64,000 nt of DNA from positions 1 through 64,000 of the forward strand of contig NZ_AUXY01000072.1 in assembly GCF_001625695.1 (NCBI RefSeq). The letters run 5' to 3'. This DNA is from Pseudoalteromonas luteoviolacea H33-S. Lineage in GTDB: Bacteria; Pseudomonadota; Gammaproteobacteria; Enterobacterales; Alteromonadaceae. This document shows, in pieces, positions 25,597 to 34,193 of the stretch. Every line of letters starts with the position of its first letter. The stretch's first letter is position 1. The notes under the pieces were generated by a model. That model was given only the letters and a program-made list of their open reading frames with translations. It was not told the origin of the DNA and searched no databases. The position numbers and the translations under genes are program-made.

Positions 25597-28008
25597 ATGT
25601 TTTCGAGTTATATCACCACAGCAATGCGCGCGTTTGCCAAACACAAGCAACATTTTGCATTGAATGTGATTGGCCTGAGTATCGGATTAGCGGCGGCGAT
25701 TGTTGTTGCTTTGTTTGCGGCTTATGAATTTTCTTTTGATCATCAACATCCTAATGCTGAGCGCGTTTATCGTGTACATACAGATTACCGCAGTTGGGGG
25801 CTACAGCTCATTGGTAACGCAAGATCTCAACACCCGATGCAAATGAAGCAACAGAGTCAGGTTGAAGATGTACTGATGCTCGCAGATGCTGAAAGTATTG
25901 AATATAACGGCGGGTCTTTACCGCTGACAGTCAAAATATCCGATAGACAAGTGCAATTGCCGCACTTCTATGCGGCAAGTGGCAATTTACTGGATTTTGT
26001 GTCGCTTAATGTCCTTTCGGGCTCAGTACAGACAGCGGTCACGTCGCCGAATCAACTGGCGTTGAGTCAAAGCACTGCGATCCGTTTATTTGGGCGCGAC
26101 AATGTCGTGGGCGAGCGATTAATTCATGACGCAGGCACCTATACGATTGCTGCTGTATTTGCAGATCTGCCAGACAATACCCATTTTTATTTTCATACAC
26201 TGACCGCAATTCCTGCGAATGCGCAAAATAATGTCAGTGGTTATGTATACATGCGCTTGGTGCCCGGTGCCAATGTTAATAACATACAAGCCGATTTAAA
26301 TGCGCTGTTTACTGAGCAAGCGACAGGTCGTGAAAAGACTTTATCTTTGCATTTAATCCCACTATTAGATGTCCACTTTAATAGCCGTGGTCCATTTGAA
26401 ATGAAGCAAGGTGGTTCAAAGCAGGTGATGCTGGTGAGTGTTGCTTTGGCTTTAATATTATTACTGGTGGCGAGCACTAATTTCATTAATTTAAATATTG
26501 CAGCCGCGGCCAAGCGCGCAAAAGAGGTTGGCGTACGAAAAGCGCTCGGCGCAACACGTCTTCAGCTGATCCAACAGTTTTTAACTGAAGCATTATTGGT
26601 GGTGGGCTTTGCGGGGTTAATTGCATTAGCCATTGTTGAGCTGTCTTTGCCTATGGTAAACCAAGTGCTAGATAGATCATTAAGCTTAGACTTCTCTATG
26701 TGGTTTTTGGGAGCTGTTGCTGGGGTAATCATGTTAGTTGGCATCTTATCGGGGTTATATCCTGCACTGTTTATTTCTTCTTTCAGTGCTAAGCGTGTAC
26801 TCAGTGGTGATTTACAACGCGGACAAACTGCAATTTGGGTTCGTAAGTTGACTCTGTACTTTCAAAGTGTGTTGTCTATTGCCTTGATCATTGCGGCTGT
26901 GGTGATTTACAAGCAAATGGCGTTGGTGAATACACTGGATGTTGGTTATGCAAAAACGGATAGGCTATTGGTGAAAGACTTGCCAGCTGAGCTTATCTAT
27001 AAGGCTGAAAATAACCGTTTATTTGACAGTATTGGTGGTGTTTCGGGTGTGTCATCTGTCACGGTCAGCAATACCAATCTAACCGTAGACATGAATGCGG
27101 GATTACATTTAACTTGGCCGAATGGGGAGCGCTTGCAAGGCACTCAACCTACGGTTTCAACGGGCTACTATGCTGTTGAAACACTGGGCTTAACTTTGCT
27201 CGCAGGGCGTGATTTTTCTCCTCAATTTGGCAGTGATTGGTTTCGTCGTGATGGGCAAGATATTCACCGTTATGCCGTATTAGTCTCTGAAAGCTATATG
27301 AAAATGGCGGGTTACAGCAATCCAGAAGAAGTGATAGGTAAGCAAGCTACATCGCACAATGGTCGCACGCAAGTCACGATTGTGGGTGTGGTGGCAGATG
27401 TAAAGATTGGTTCAGCGAAACAGCAAGCGTTACCTATTTCATTTCGCGCTGGTGTGATTAGTCGCCCATTTGCAGATATCGTCGTCAAACTCGATGGTAC
27501 CGTGTCTGCACAAAGTGTATCTGCCCAGATCCGCGATTTGGTGTCGAGTCAATTGAAGTTACAAGAAGTCTCGATTTCTCGTATTGAAGATGAATATGAA
27601 CGTGCGCACATGAGCGAGCGACGCATACAGCAGTTGGTTTTATTTTTCAGCGCATTAGCGGTTGCACTGACGTGCTTGGGTGTATTGGGACTCGCTTCTT
27701 TCTCAGTGCTGCGCAGGCAAAAAGAAGTGGCTGTACGTAAGGTCTTGGGTGCGTCACGAGTCAGTATTGTGAACTTATTAGCAAAGGAGTATGTGGTGTT
27801 GATTGGTGCGGCGGTATTGCTGTCTTTCCCACTCAGTTATTGGGTACTTGATGGATGGCTAAATCATTTTAACGAGCGTATCTCACAGGCGCTGTGGGTA
27901 TATGTGTTGAGCGCAGGGTTTGTGGCGTTAAGCACTTGGCTTACGGTTGCTATTTTAGCTTTTAGAGCGGCAACAATCCGGCCCTCGAAAATTTTACGCT
28001 ACGAGTAA
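25597..28008 (+). CDS. FtsX-like ABC permease (MacB_PCD family, duplicated)
   Basis: This 803-residue inner-membrane protein has one membrane helix near 20-45, a periplasmic core domain, three helices near 280-400, a second helix and periplasmic domain, and three C-terminal helices. This is a tandem MacB_PCD-FtsX layout. The motif KRAKEVGVRKALGATRLQLI and the second copy RQKEVAVRKVLGASRVSIVN are the FtsX cytoplasmic loop in each half. Such proteins export peptides, lipoproteins or toxic compounds from the periplasm by a mechanical motion. The substrate is unknown. It is the last gene of the operon, followed by a bidirectional terminator. Confidence 0.93.
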   Translation: MFSSYITTAMRAFAKHKQHFALNVIGLSIGLAAAIVVALFAAYEFSFDHQHPNAERVYRVHTDYRSWGLQLIGNARSQHPMQMKQQSQVEDVLMLADAESIEYNGGSLPLTVKISDRQVQLPHFYAASGNLLDFVSLNVLSGSVQTAVTSPNQLALSQSTAIRLFGRDNVVGERLIHDAGTYTIAAVFADLPDNTHFYFHTLTAIPANAQNNVSGYVYMRLVPGANVNNIQADLNALFTEQATGREKTLSLHLIPLLDVHFNSRGPFEMKQGGSKQVMLVSVALALILLLVASTNFINLNIAAAAKRAKEVGVRKALGATRLQLIQQFLTEALLVVGFAGLIALAIVELSLPMVNQVLDRSLSLDFSMWFLGAVAGVIMLVGILSGLYPALFISSFSAKRVLSGDLQRGQTAIWVRKLTLYFQSVLSIALIIAAVVIYKQMALVNTLDVGYAKTDRLLVKDLPAELIYKAENNRLFDSIGGVSGVSSVTVSNTNLTVDMNAGLHLTWPNGERLQGTQPTVSTGYYAVETLGLTLLAGRDFSPQFGSDWFRRDGQDIHRYAVLVSESYMKMAGYSNPEEVIGKQATSHNGRTQVTIVGVVADVKIGSAKQQALPISFRAGVISRPFADIVVKLDGTVSAQSVSAQIRDLVSSQLKLQEVSISRIEDEYERAHMSERRIQQLVLFFSALAVALTCLGVLGLASFSVLRRQKEVAVRKVLGASRVSIVNLLAKEYVVLIGAAVLLSFPLSYWVLDGWLNHFNERISQALWVYVLSAGFVALSTWLTVAILAFRAATIRPSKILRYE

Positions 28009-28013
28009 CAAAT

Positions 28014-28040
28014 ACAGCCAGCGCGATAAGCGCTGGCTGT
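28014..28040. terminator. Bidirectional terminator-like hairpin
   Basis: ACAGCCAGCGC and GCGCTGGCTGT form an 11-bp perfect stem with a 5-nt loop between the convergent permease and protease genes. Confidence 0.75.
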
Positions 28041-28045
28041 TTGGC

Positions 28046-28945
28046 TTAAAGTTGCTCTTTTGGTACACCAACGTGTAAATTTCCATTTTTGAGGTCCATG
28101 GTCATCACAAAGTGTTTGAACACGTCGTAGCCGATAGTGCCTTTGACTTTAGCCCCTTTAACATGGCTGCTTGAGTGACTATATTGGCTGGAAACCTTCA
28201 CTTTACTGCCTTTTTCTGGAAAAGCGACTTTAACATTCGACAGCATATAAGGACCAAATTTCACTTCTTTTGCTCTGACAGTTTCCATTGACTCTACGCT
28301 GTTAACGCCCGCAAAATCTACCCGCTCATTTTCAGTGTCAAGCCAGCCAAACTTTTTTGCAAAGCGGCGCTCAATGATAATACCCCCTGAAAAACCGGTA
28401 TCGAGTAACATCCAAGCTGATTCACCCTCTAATTCTACTTTCACAATGGGCTGATCGTATCCTTTTTGCATTTTGAAGCCGATATTTTCAAACTTTTTCA
28501 AGTCAAGGTGGTCGTGTGTTAGCAGTCTTATACGTCGATTTGGGTAATCAATTTGGGTATTGAATAACTTAAAAAAGCCGCGACCAAAAAGCAGTGAATT
28601 TTCTGGTCCGCCAATATCTACTTCTGCAATATTTTCAAGCTGGGTCTCAATACCAAAAAACGACACAGGTACTTTTTGATATACCTTGTTGCGTTTGACA
28701 TCGAATGCCCCTTGGATATTTACATTGCCGCTGTGGGTATAGGTAAGTTTATTCGCTTCAATAAAGTTTTGATTAATTGAATTGTCTGAAGCACCGGTAT
28801 CTAACACCGCGTAACTTTCAATGCCTGATACTGTTACAGGCACAGTGACCAGTCCATTTTGATAGGTAAAGTCTAACCAAGGTGTAACCGCTGCGTGAGC
28901 ATATGCGTTAAACAATAGTCCAAGCGAGAGTAGTGTGTATTTCAT
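28046..28945 (-). CDS. Secreted retropepsin-like aspartic protease with two DTG motifs
   Basis: The protein has 299 residues from the ATG at 28945, chosen because it begins a signal peptide (MKYTLLSLGLLFNAYAHA); the frame is open upstream but that extension looks non-coding. Two active-site-like motifs are seen, AVLDTGASDNS near residue 48 and WMLLDTGFSGG near 180, each with a following hydrophobic Gly pair (LLFGRGFF, GTIGYDVF). This suggests a pepsin-like two-lobe arrangement in one chain, as in several bacterial periplasmic aspartyl-protease-like proteins. The substrate is unknown. It is a monocistronic gene between the exporter operon and deoR-glmS. Confidence 0.82.
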   Translation of the reverse strand: MKYTLLSLGLLFNAYAHAAVTPWLDFTYQNGLVTVPVTVSGIESYAVLDTGASDNSINQNFIEANKLTYTHSGNVNIQGAFDVKRNKVYQKVPVSFFGIETQLENIAEVDIGGPENSLLFGRGFFKLFNTQIDYPNRRIRLLTHDHLDLKKFENIGFKMQKGYDQPIVKVELEGESAWMLLDTGFSGGIIIERRFAKKFGWLDTENERVDFAGVNSVESMETVRAKEVKFGPYMLSNVKVAFPEKGSKVKVSSQYSHSSSHVKGAKVKGTIGYDVFKHFVMTMDLKNGNLHVGVPKEQL

Positions 28946-29154
28946 GTGATGATACTTATATACATGTTTTATTGTTTTTATTATTGCTATTTTAGGTATT
29001 GCTTGGAGGCGTATCAACGCATTTTCGTGGTTGCGGAGTATCTTTAGCATTGGCATTTAATTCCTTTTTAAATGTTGTGGGTAACCGCCGTGATTGACGG
29101 CTTCATAAAATTGTAAATTATTTAAGCAAATTTAAACTTGAATAATCTTCAATG

Positions 29155-29189
29155 TTTCGACTAGAATACCCATAAATTTCGAATCGAAA
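29155..29189. promoter_or_regulatory. Putative DeoR-family operator upstream of the regulator
   Basis: TTTCGAATCGAAA (29177-29189) is a 13-base palindrome, and a further TTTCGA half-site lies at 29155-29160, 22 bases (two turns) away. TTTCG-type repeats are common targets of DeoR/GlpR-family repressors. Its place just before the regulator gene suggests self-regulation. Confidence 0.45.
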
Positions 29190-29205
29190 CTTATGTGAAA
29201 GATAA

Positions 29206-29982
29206 ATGACCAAACGCAACACTCAACAGCGCCGCCATACCATAGTTAGCCGCGTAAACAGCGAAGGTGAAGTCAGTGTAGAGGCTTTGGCTGCTGAGTT
29301 CGAAACATCAGAAGTTACGATTCGAAAGGACTTAACCGCGCTGGAAAAAAGCGGCCTATTACTGCGTCGTTACGGTGGCGCTGTGGCGCTGCCCAAAGAG
29401 ATTGTGGCAACGGGGGTCGATAAGCAAGATCCGCTGCGTAAAGTTGCGATTGCCAGCGCTGCAGCGGCTTTGATCCGCGACCATAACCGCATCATTATCG
29501 ACAGTGGCAGAACAACCGCTGCGATGATCCCAGAGCTTGCGACCAAGCGTGGTCTTGTCGTTATGACCAATGCCATCAACATCGCTAACCGCTTATTATC
29601 ACTCGAAAATGAACCCACCTTATTGATGACCGGTGGTACTTGGGACCCGCATTCTGAGTCCTTCCAAGGCCAAGTTGCCGAACAAGTGCTACGCTCATAT
29701 GACTTTGATCAACTGTTTATTGGTGCTGATGGCATTGATGTGGCGAGGGGAACCACCACATTCAATGAGTTGATCGGGTTGAGTAAGGTGATGGCGGAGG
29801 CTGCAAGAGAAGTAATTGTGCTGGTTGAGTCTGAAAAAATTGGTCGAAAAATCCCAAATTTAGAGCTGCCATGGCAGCAAGTCACCACCTTGATCACCGA
29901 CAACACCTTGGCACCAGAGATGCGCCAAGCGATCGAGGCACATGGCGTAAACGTGATCTGTGCAGAGATCACACAAGAGTAA
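29206..29982 (+). CDS. DeoR/GlpR-family transcriptional regulator next to glmS
   Basis: The protein has 258 residues. The N-terminal DeoR winged helix is clear (VSVEALAAEFETSEVTIRKD, then LLLRRYGGA). The C-terminal sugar-phosphate sensor domain (DeoRC) has the usual GGTWDP, DQLFIGADGID and late Val/Glu-rich helix. It is 30 nt upstream of glmS, so it probably tunes amino-sugar synthesis or use in response to a phosphorylated sugar. The partner metabolite is inferred only from the neighbour. Confidence 0.93.
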   Translation: MTKRNTQQRRHTIVSRVNSEGEVSVEALAAEFETSEVTIRKDLTALEKSGLLLRRYGGAVALPKEIVATGVDKQDPLRKVAIASAAAALIRDHNRIIIDSGRTTAAMIPELATKRGLVVMTNAINIANRLLSLENEPTLLMTGGTWDPHSESFQGQVAEQVLRSYDFDQLFIGADGIDVARGTTTFNELIGLSKVMAEAAREVIVLVESEKIGRKIPNLELPWQQVTTLITDNTLAPEMRQAIEAHGVNVICAEITQE

Positions 29983-30012
29983 ACACACAAACGTGCAACG
30001 AATGGAGAGATT

Positions 30013-31833
30013 ATGTGTGGCATCGTAGGAGCTGTGGCAGAGCGCCCGGTTAACCGAATTCTAATTGAAGGTTTAAAACGTCTAGAATACCGTGGCTATG
30101 ATTCAGCAGGTGTAGCACTGAGCAGTGCAGGCACATTAAATACGGTTAAAGCAGTAGGTAAAGTGGCTAATTTGGCCAGTGCGCTAGAGCGTGCAGAAGT
30201 CAAAGGCACAACGGGTATTGCGCACACGCGCTGGGCAACACATGGTGGTGTAACCGAAGCGAATGCTCACCCACATTTATCTAATGAGCAAATTGCACTG
30301 GTACATAATGGCATCATTGAAAATCATGAAGCGCTGCGACATGCATTAAAAGAAGATGGTTACACGTTCTTATCGGATACAGATACAGAAGTGATGGTGC
30401 ACCTTATTCACCAATTGCGCCAGCAGCATGGTAGCTTGCTTGAGTCAGTACAAGCAGCGACTAAGCAGCTTGAAGGTGCGTACGGTACGGTTGTTTTTGA
30501 CAAAGAAAACGACAATGAAATCATTGTGGCACGCTCAGGCAGCCCGTTGGTGATTGGTCTCGGCTTGGGTGAAAACTTCATTGCCTCTGATCAGTTGGCG
30601 TTATTGCCTGTGACACGTAGTTTTATCTTCTTAGAAGAAGGTGATGTTGCACGTATTACTCGCGATACGGTTGAGATTTTTGATGTGGACGGCAATCCGG
30701 TAGAGCGTGAAGTCGTTGAGTCGAATATCACGCAAGATGCATCAGGCAAGGGCGAATATCGTCACTACATGCTAAAAGAGATTTATGAGCAGCCGTTAGC
30801 TGTGCGTAATACCCTTGAAGGCCGCCTTGAAAACGACCGTGTGACAGTGGATGCGTTTGGTGACAGTGCAAACCAAATCTTTAAAGATGTGAAGCACGTG
30901 CAGATCATTGCCTGTGGTACGTCTTATCACTCAGGTATGGTGGCGCGTTACTGGCTTGAACAGTTTGCAGGGGTTAGCTGTAATGTCGAAATTGCCTCAG
31001 AATTCCGCTATCGTGAGTCGTTTGTACACGAAAATAGCCTATTAGTAACGATCTCTCAATCTGGTGAAACAGCAGATACGTTAGCGGCATTGCGCTTAGC
31101 AAAAGAGCAAGGTTACATGGCATCAATGACCATTTGTAACGTACCTGGCTCATCACTGGTACGTGAATCTGATTTGGCTTTTATGACCAAAGCGGGCGCT
31201 GAGATAGGCGTTGCTTCAACCAAAGCGTTTACCACGCAACTTGTTGGCTTATTAATGTTAACTGCCTCTATCGCGCAAGAAAAAGGTCGCGATCAGAGCG
31301 TGATTGTTAATGCCATTAAGACTTTACCTAACAAGCTAGAAGAAGCGCTAAGCATGGCTGAAGGCATCGAAGCATTAGCAGAAGAGTTTGCAGACAAGCA
31401 TCACTCTCTGTTCCTTGGCCGTGGCTCTCAATACCCAATCGCAATGGAAGGCGCATTGAAGCTTAAAGAGATCTCTTATATTCACGCAGAAGCATACGCA
31501 GCAGGTGAATTAAAGCACGGTCCGCTAGCGTTGATTGACGCGGATATGCCAATCATTGTTGTGGCACCAAACAATGAATTACTCGAAAAGCTGAAGTCTA
31601 ATGTCGAAGAGGTACGTGCCCGCGGCGGCATCATCTATGTATTCGCTGATAAAGACTCTGCATTTGCGTCAGATGACACGATGCGTGTTATGAACGTAAA
31701 CCACGTTGAAGACATCATCGCGCCAGTTGTCTATACAATCCCGCTACAGCTGTTGTCATACTATGTGGCTGTCATTAAAGGCACTGACGTTGACCAACCG
31801 CGTAACCTAGCAAAATCAGTGACAGTTGAATAA
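30013..31833 (+). CDS. glmS: Glutamine--fructose-6-phosphate aminotransferase
   Basis: GlmS makes glucosamine-6-phosphate from fructose-6-phosphate and glutamine, the first committed step to UDP-GlcNAc. The protein has 606 residues, near the E. coli length of 609. The N-terminal glutaminase nucleophile Cys2 (MCGIVGAV) and HTRWATHG are present. Two SIS domains follow ([45 protein letters not shown]), ending in [15 protein letters not shown], the conserved tail. The last 40 bases also act as the TnsD binding region of attTn7. Here a Tn7-like element starts 24 nt after the stop. No native terminator remains between the stop and the element. Confidence 0.98.
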   Translation: MCGIVGAVAERPVNRILIEGLKRLEYRGYDSAGVALSSAGTLNTVKAVGKVANLASALERAEVKGTTGIAHTRWATHGGVTEANAHPHLSNEQIALVHNGIIENHEALRHALKEDGYTFLSDTDTEVMVHLIHQLRQQHGSLLESVQAATKQLEGAYGTVVFDKENDNEIIVARSGSPLVIGLGLGENFIASDQLALLPVTRSFIFLEEGDVARITRDTVEIFDVDGNPVEREVVESNITQDASGKGEYRHYMLKEIYEQPLAVRNTLEGRLENDRVTVDAFGDSANQIFKDVKHVQIIACGTSYHSGMVARYWLEQFAGVSCNVEIASEFRYRESFVHENSLLVTISQSGETADTLAALRLAKEQGYMASMTICNVPGSSLVRESDLAFMTKAGAEIGVASTKAFTTQLVGLLMLTASIAQEKGRDQSVIVNAIKTLPNKLEEALSMAEGIEALAEEFADKHHSLFLGRGSQYPIAMEGALKLKEISYIHAEAYAAGELKHGPLALIDADMPIIVVAPNNELLEKLKSNVEEVRARGGIIYVFADKDSAFASDDTMRVMNVNHVEDIIAPVVYTIPLQLLSYYVAVIKGTDVDQPRNLAKSVTVE

Positions 31834-31852
31834 TTAGGTTTAAGGGTTTTAT

Positions 31853-31857
31853 ATAAG
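31853..31857. other. attTn7 insertion point / 5-bp target duplication
   Basis: ATAAG precedes the TGTGG terminus of the element. Its centre is 22 nt beyond the last base of the glmS stop, the position used by TnsD-directed Tn7. The copy at the far side is 47380-47384, overlapping the terminal A of the element, so only TAAG is unambiguous there. Confidence 0.7.
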
Positions 31858-31923
31858 TGTGGCTTAGGAATAAAGATTCATACTAAGTATTAAAGTATCA
31901 TCCTAAGTAATATAGTTTCATAC
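31858..31923. repeat. glmS-proximal (right-type) end with three TnsB sites
   Basis: The TGTGG terminus is followed by 15-base sites at 31869-31883 (AATAAAGATTCATAC), 31889-31903 (ATTAAAGTATCATCC) and 31909-31923 (AATATAGTTTCATAC). The 20-base period is two helical turns. Confidence 0.88.
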
Positions 31924-31937
31924 TATATATGGAATGC

Positions 31938-31966
31938 AAGAAAGCCGACGTCGAGTCGGCTTTCTT
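31938..31966. terminator. Hairpin inside the transposon end
   Basis: AAGAAAGCCGAC pairs perfectly with GTCGGCTTTCTT (12 bp) around a 5-nt loop. It is 8 nt past the ATPase gene's stop (minus strand), so it can terminate that gene and also block read-through from glmS. The second transposon end has the same hairpin at 47462-47490. Confidence 0.8.
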
Positions 31967-31974
31967 CATGGCAG

Positions 31975-33258
31975 CTAATTATAGTAGTAACTGTCGCCAT
32001 CCTCATCTTCATTTTCGTCGTGGCCAGTATTGTGCAAAAACATTCCATAGTTGTCGCTCAAGTCGTCTATTTGTCCACTTTCTATTAGTTCTTCTTCTAG
32101 GTTACCGCTAATGTCATTCTGAGTATCGAGAATGATGCGAATACGCAAAAACTCATCTACAAATCCGTAATTATTATCGTCAATTAATCGAATAATATTG
32201 TTCGAACAAAACCAGTTCAAATCATCGGAGTCAATAAGCTCAGATGCTTTAGTTCTAGCTATCACGCTAGGAAATTCGCCTCCAGCTAATTCAAGTAAGT
32301 TGAGAAAATAACTATACTTAGTCTCGTTTTTCATATGTGCTATTTGTAAGTCATAGTCTTGCCGTCTTGAGCCATAGCATATAGTTTTTAGGCAATCTAC
32401 CAAATCCCTTTTGTCCATTATGCCATCAGGGTTCTTTACTTCGTGCTCGATCACATGAGAACCCAATAGTTGTAGTAGGTGGGGGTGTCCCCCTGATATT
32501 TTGTAAATGAGTTCTATTATATCTAGATCAATATCTATGTTTTCACTCTCATCGATAGAAGCCATGGCTTCTTCGAACTTCGTTTCTAAAAGCTCGATGC
32601 TTGCCGATTCTCCTAGTGGAGTAAGTGGAAACGTTTCGTAAACGAATCTAGTAACACCAAGGTCTTCTTGTTTCATTTCTTGATAAAACGGGCTTACGCC
32701 GGAAAGGATAAACTTTAAACTCTTGATACCATTTAACTGTAGTTCGGTGTTAACGGTTCTCATAAGCTTTGCTATAGGAGCCGGACATTTTTCACACTCA
32801 TCTATGGCAATGATAAAATGTGCGGCACTCCTTAGTTGTTGACAAAAGGCTTTGTCAGCTAATATTTTTGTAAGAGCTGTTAAGTGCCTTCCATCTTTGA
32901 AGTACGAGTAGCCAGAAGAAGTTTCATATTTAATTAATTTGCCAAAGCCAATAGATAGCTTTTGCTGTTTCTCATCGATATCAGAGAGCTTTTCTAGGAT
33001 TAGTCTTGCTGCATCATCAACATTTTTAATGTCTCCGTGAGCAATTGCAGAAACAATAATCGAGTTTTCTTCTGAACAAAAACCTTCTAAATGAAGCATT
33101 GTTCTGGCGAGAAATGAAGATTTCCCTATTCCAGAAGGCCCTTCGATACAAACAGAACCTTGCTCTAATGCTCTAGACAGCCCATCCAATTCAAAAGAAC
33201 GACCAAAAAAGTCTTCGGGTAAGGCTGCAATTGTCGATGGTATAAACGGATTTCTCAT
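31975..33258 (-). CDS. AAA+/ORC-like ATPase, cargo between transposon end and tnsA
   Basis: The protein has 427 residues. Walker A is EGPSGIGKSSFLARTML near residue 40, Walker B is HFIIAIDECEKCPA, and a sensor-like KFILSGVSP follows, as in Orc1/Cdc6-like and STAND-related AAA proteins. The C-terminal region has a winged-helix-like part (ISGGHPHLLQLLGSHVI, then LLELAGGEFPSVIARTKASE) and a very acidic tail ending in Tyr/Asn. It is divergent from tnsA and lies between the transposon end and the core genes, where the sister element has a different gene. Function is unknown; defence or plasmid/phage sensing is a guess from its cargo position. Confidence 0.85.
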   Translation of the reverse strand: MRNPFIPSTIAALPEDFFGRSFELDGLSRALEQGSVCIEGPSGIGKSSFLARTMLHLEGFCSEENSIIVSAIAHGDIKNVDDAARLILEKLSDIDEKQQKLSIGFGKLIKYETSSGYSYFKDGRHLTALTKILADKAFCQQLRSAAHFIIAIDECEKCPAPIAKLMRTVNTELQLNGIKSLKFILSGVSPFYQEMKQEDLGVTRFVYETFPLTPLGESASIELLETKFEEAMASIDESENIDIDLDIIELIYKISGGHPHLLQLLGSHVIEHEVKNPDGIMDKRDLVDCLKTICYGSRRQDYDLQIAHMKNETKYSYFLNLLELAGGEFPSVIARTKASELIDSDDLNWFCSNNIIRLIDDNNYGFVDEFLRIRIILDTQNDISGNLEEELIESGQIDDLSDNYGMFLHNTGHDENEDEDGDSYYYN

Positions 33259-33328
33259 ACTTATCCTTAGCTGGTTTAAATCTCATCTTGGAATGTGATA
33301 TTGCATATAGTTTATGATCATATAATAA

Positions 33329-33357
33329 GCTATGCTGAAATTTCAATCAGTTATAGC
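33329..33357. promoter_or_regulatory. Conserved dyad in front of tnsA
   Basis: GCTAT-g-CTGA (33329-33338) and TCAG-tt-ATAGC (33347-33357) form an interrupted inverted repeat over 29 bases, with the inner palindrome TGAAATTTCA. It ends 8 bases before the tnsA ATG and is repeated identically at 48111-48139 before the tnsA remnant, while sequences further upstream differ completely. It is probably an operator for the transposition genes or the edge of a swap region. Confidence 0.5.
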
Positions 33358-33365
33358 GGTATATT

Positions 33366-34193
33366 ATGTCTAGGAAGATTGGCCATACTGAGGCCCAATA
33401 TCGTAAGTGGATTAAAGAAAAGCGTGGCTTAGGTGAGTATCAGGACTATAAGCCTTGGCTCACAGTTTATGACGACCCTTCAAAAGGTCGTGTACATCGG
33501 GTTTTTGGTTATAAATCCAAACGCACCCATCATTTATTATCCGATCTGGAACTCTCTATGTTCTACTTGCTTGAGTGGCGGCAGGATGTGCTGCAGGTCA
33601 AAGAGCAGTTCCCACTTGAACGAGAGATTACATTAGAACTTGCTGAATCGGCTGGTATCAAGCACCCAAATGTTCGTGGTGTTGACCAATACCTTTCAAG
33701 TGACTTTCTTGTTGAAACAACCTCAAGGGACCTTCCCTACTTTGCGCTACAGGCTAAATATGTCAGGTCATTTGAAGAACAGCGAAAAATAGAAATACTC
33801 GAGCTCGAGAAACGCTTTTGGCTTGAAAAGCAAATCCCCTGGCAAATAGTCACTGAGCAAGAGATCCCCAAAGTGGTTAAAGCGAATGTTGAATGGATTT
33901 ATCCATTACAAGGGGAGCATGAAACAGCTGAATGCTCTGCAGTTGCACAAGCCAGATTCTATGCTGATTACTTTACAAAGCACCCTACCAAAACACTTAT
34001 CAATGCCTGCAAGGAGATAGATACTGCTTATGGGCTAGACTTAGGGGAGTCGTTATTTGAAATAAGAGCTTTGCTGGCTGATCGGTACTTTACCTTCGAT
34101 ATTTTTACGCCAGTGCAAAAGCTACAAGTTGGCCATTTTAAACTAGGTGATGTTGAACAAATTCAGGAGGTGTTTCGTGTTTCAAATCAATGA
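33366..34193 (+). CDS. tnsA: Tn7-type transposase subunit TnsA (endonuclease)
   Basis: TnsA cuts the 5' ends of the transposon so it leaves the donor completely. The protein has 275 residues (Tn7 273). The restriction-enzyme-like catalytic residues Glu62, Asp113 (SSDFLVE) and Lys131 (ALQAKY) correspond to Tn7 Glu63, Asp114 and Lys132. A winged-helix C-terminal part follows. The last 17 bases overlap tnsB. It is the first gene of the tnsABCDE operon. Confidence 0.96.
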   Translation: MSRKIGHTEAQYRKWIKEKRGLGEYQDYKPWLTVYDDPSKGRVHRVFGYKSKRTHHLLSDLELSMFYLLEWRQDVLQVKEQFPLEREITLELAESAGIKHPNVRGVDQYLSSDFLVETTSRDLPYFALQAKYVRSFEEQRKIEILELEKRFWLEKQIPWQIVTEQEIPKVVKANVEWIYPLQGEHETAECSAVAQARFYADYFTKHPTKTLINACKEIDTAYGLDLGESLFEIRALLADRYFTFDIFTPVQKLQVGHFKLGDVEQIQEVFRVSNQ

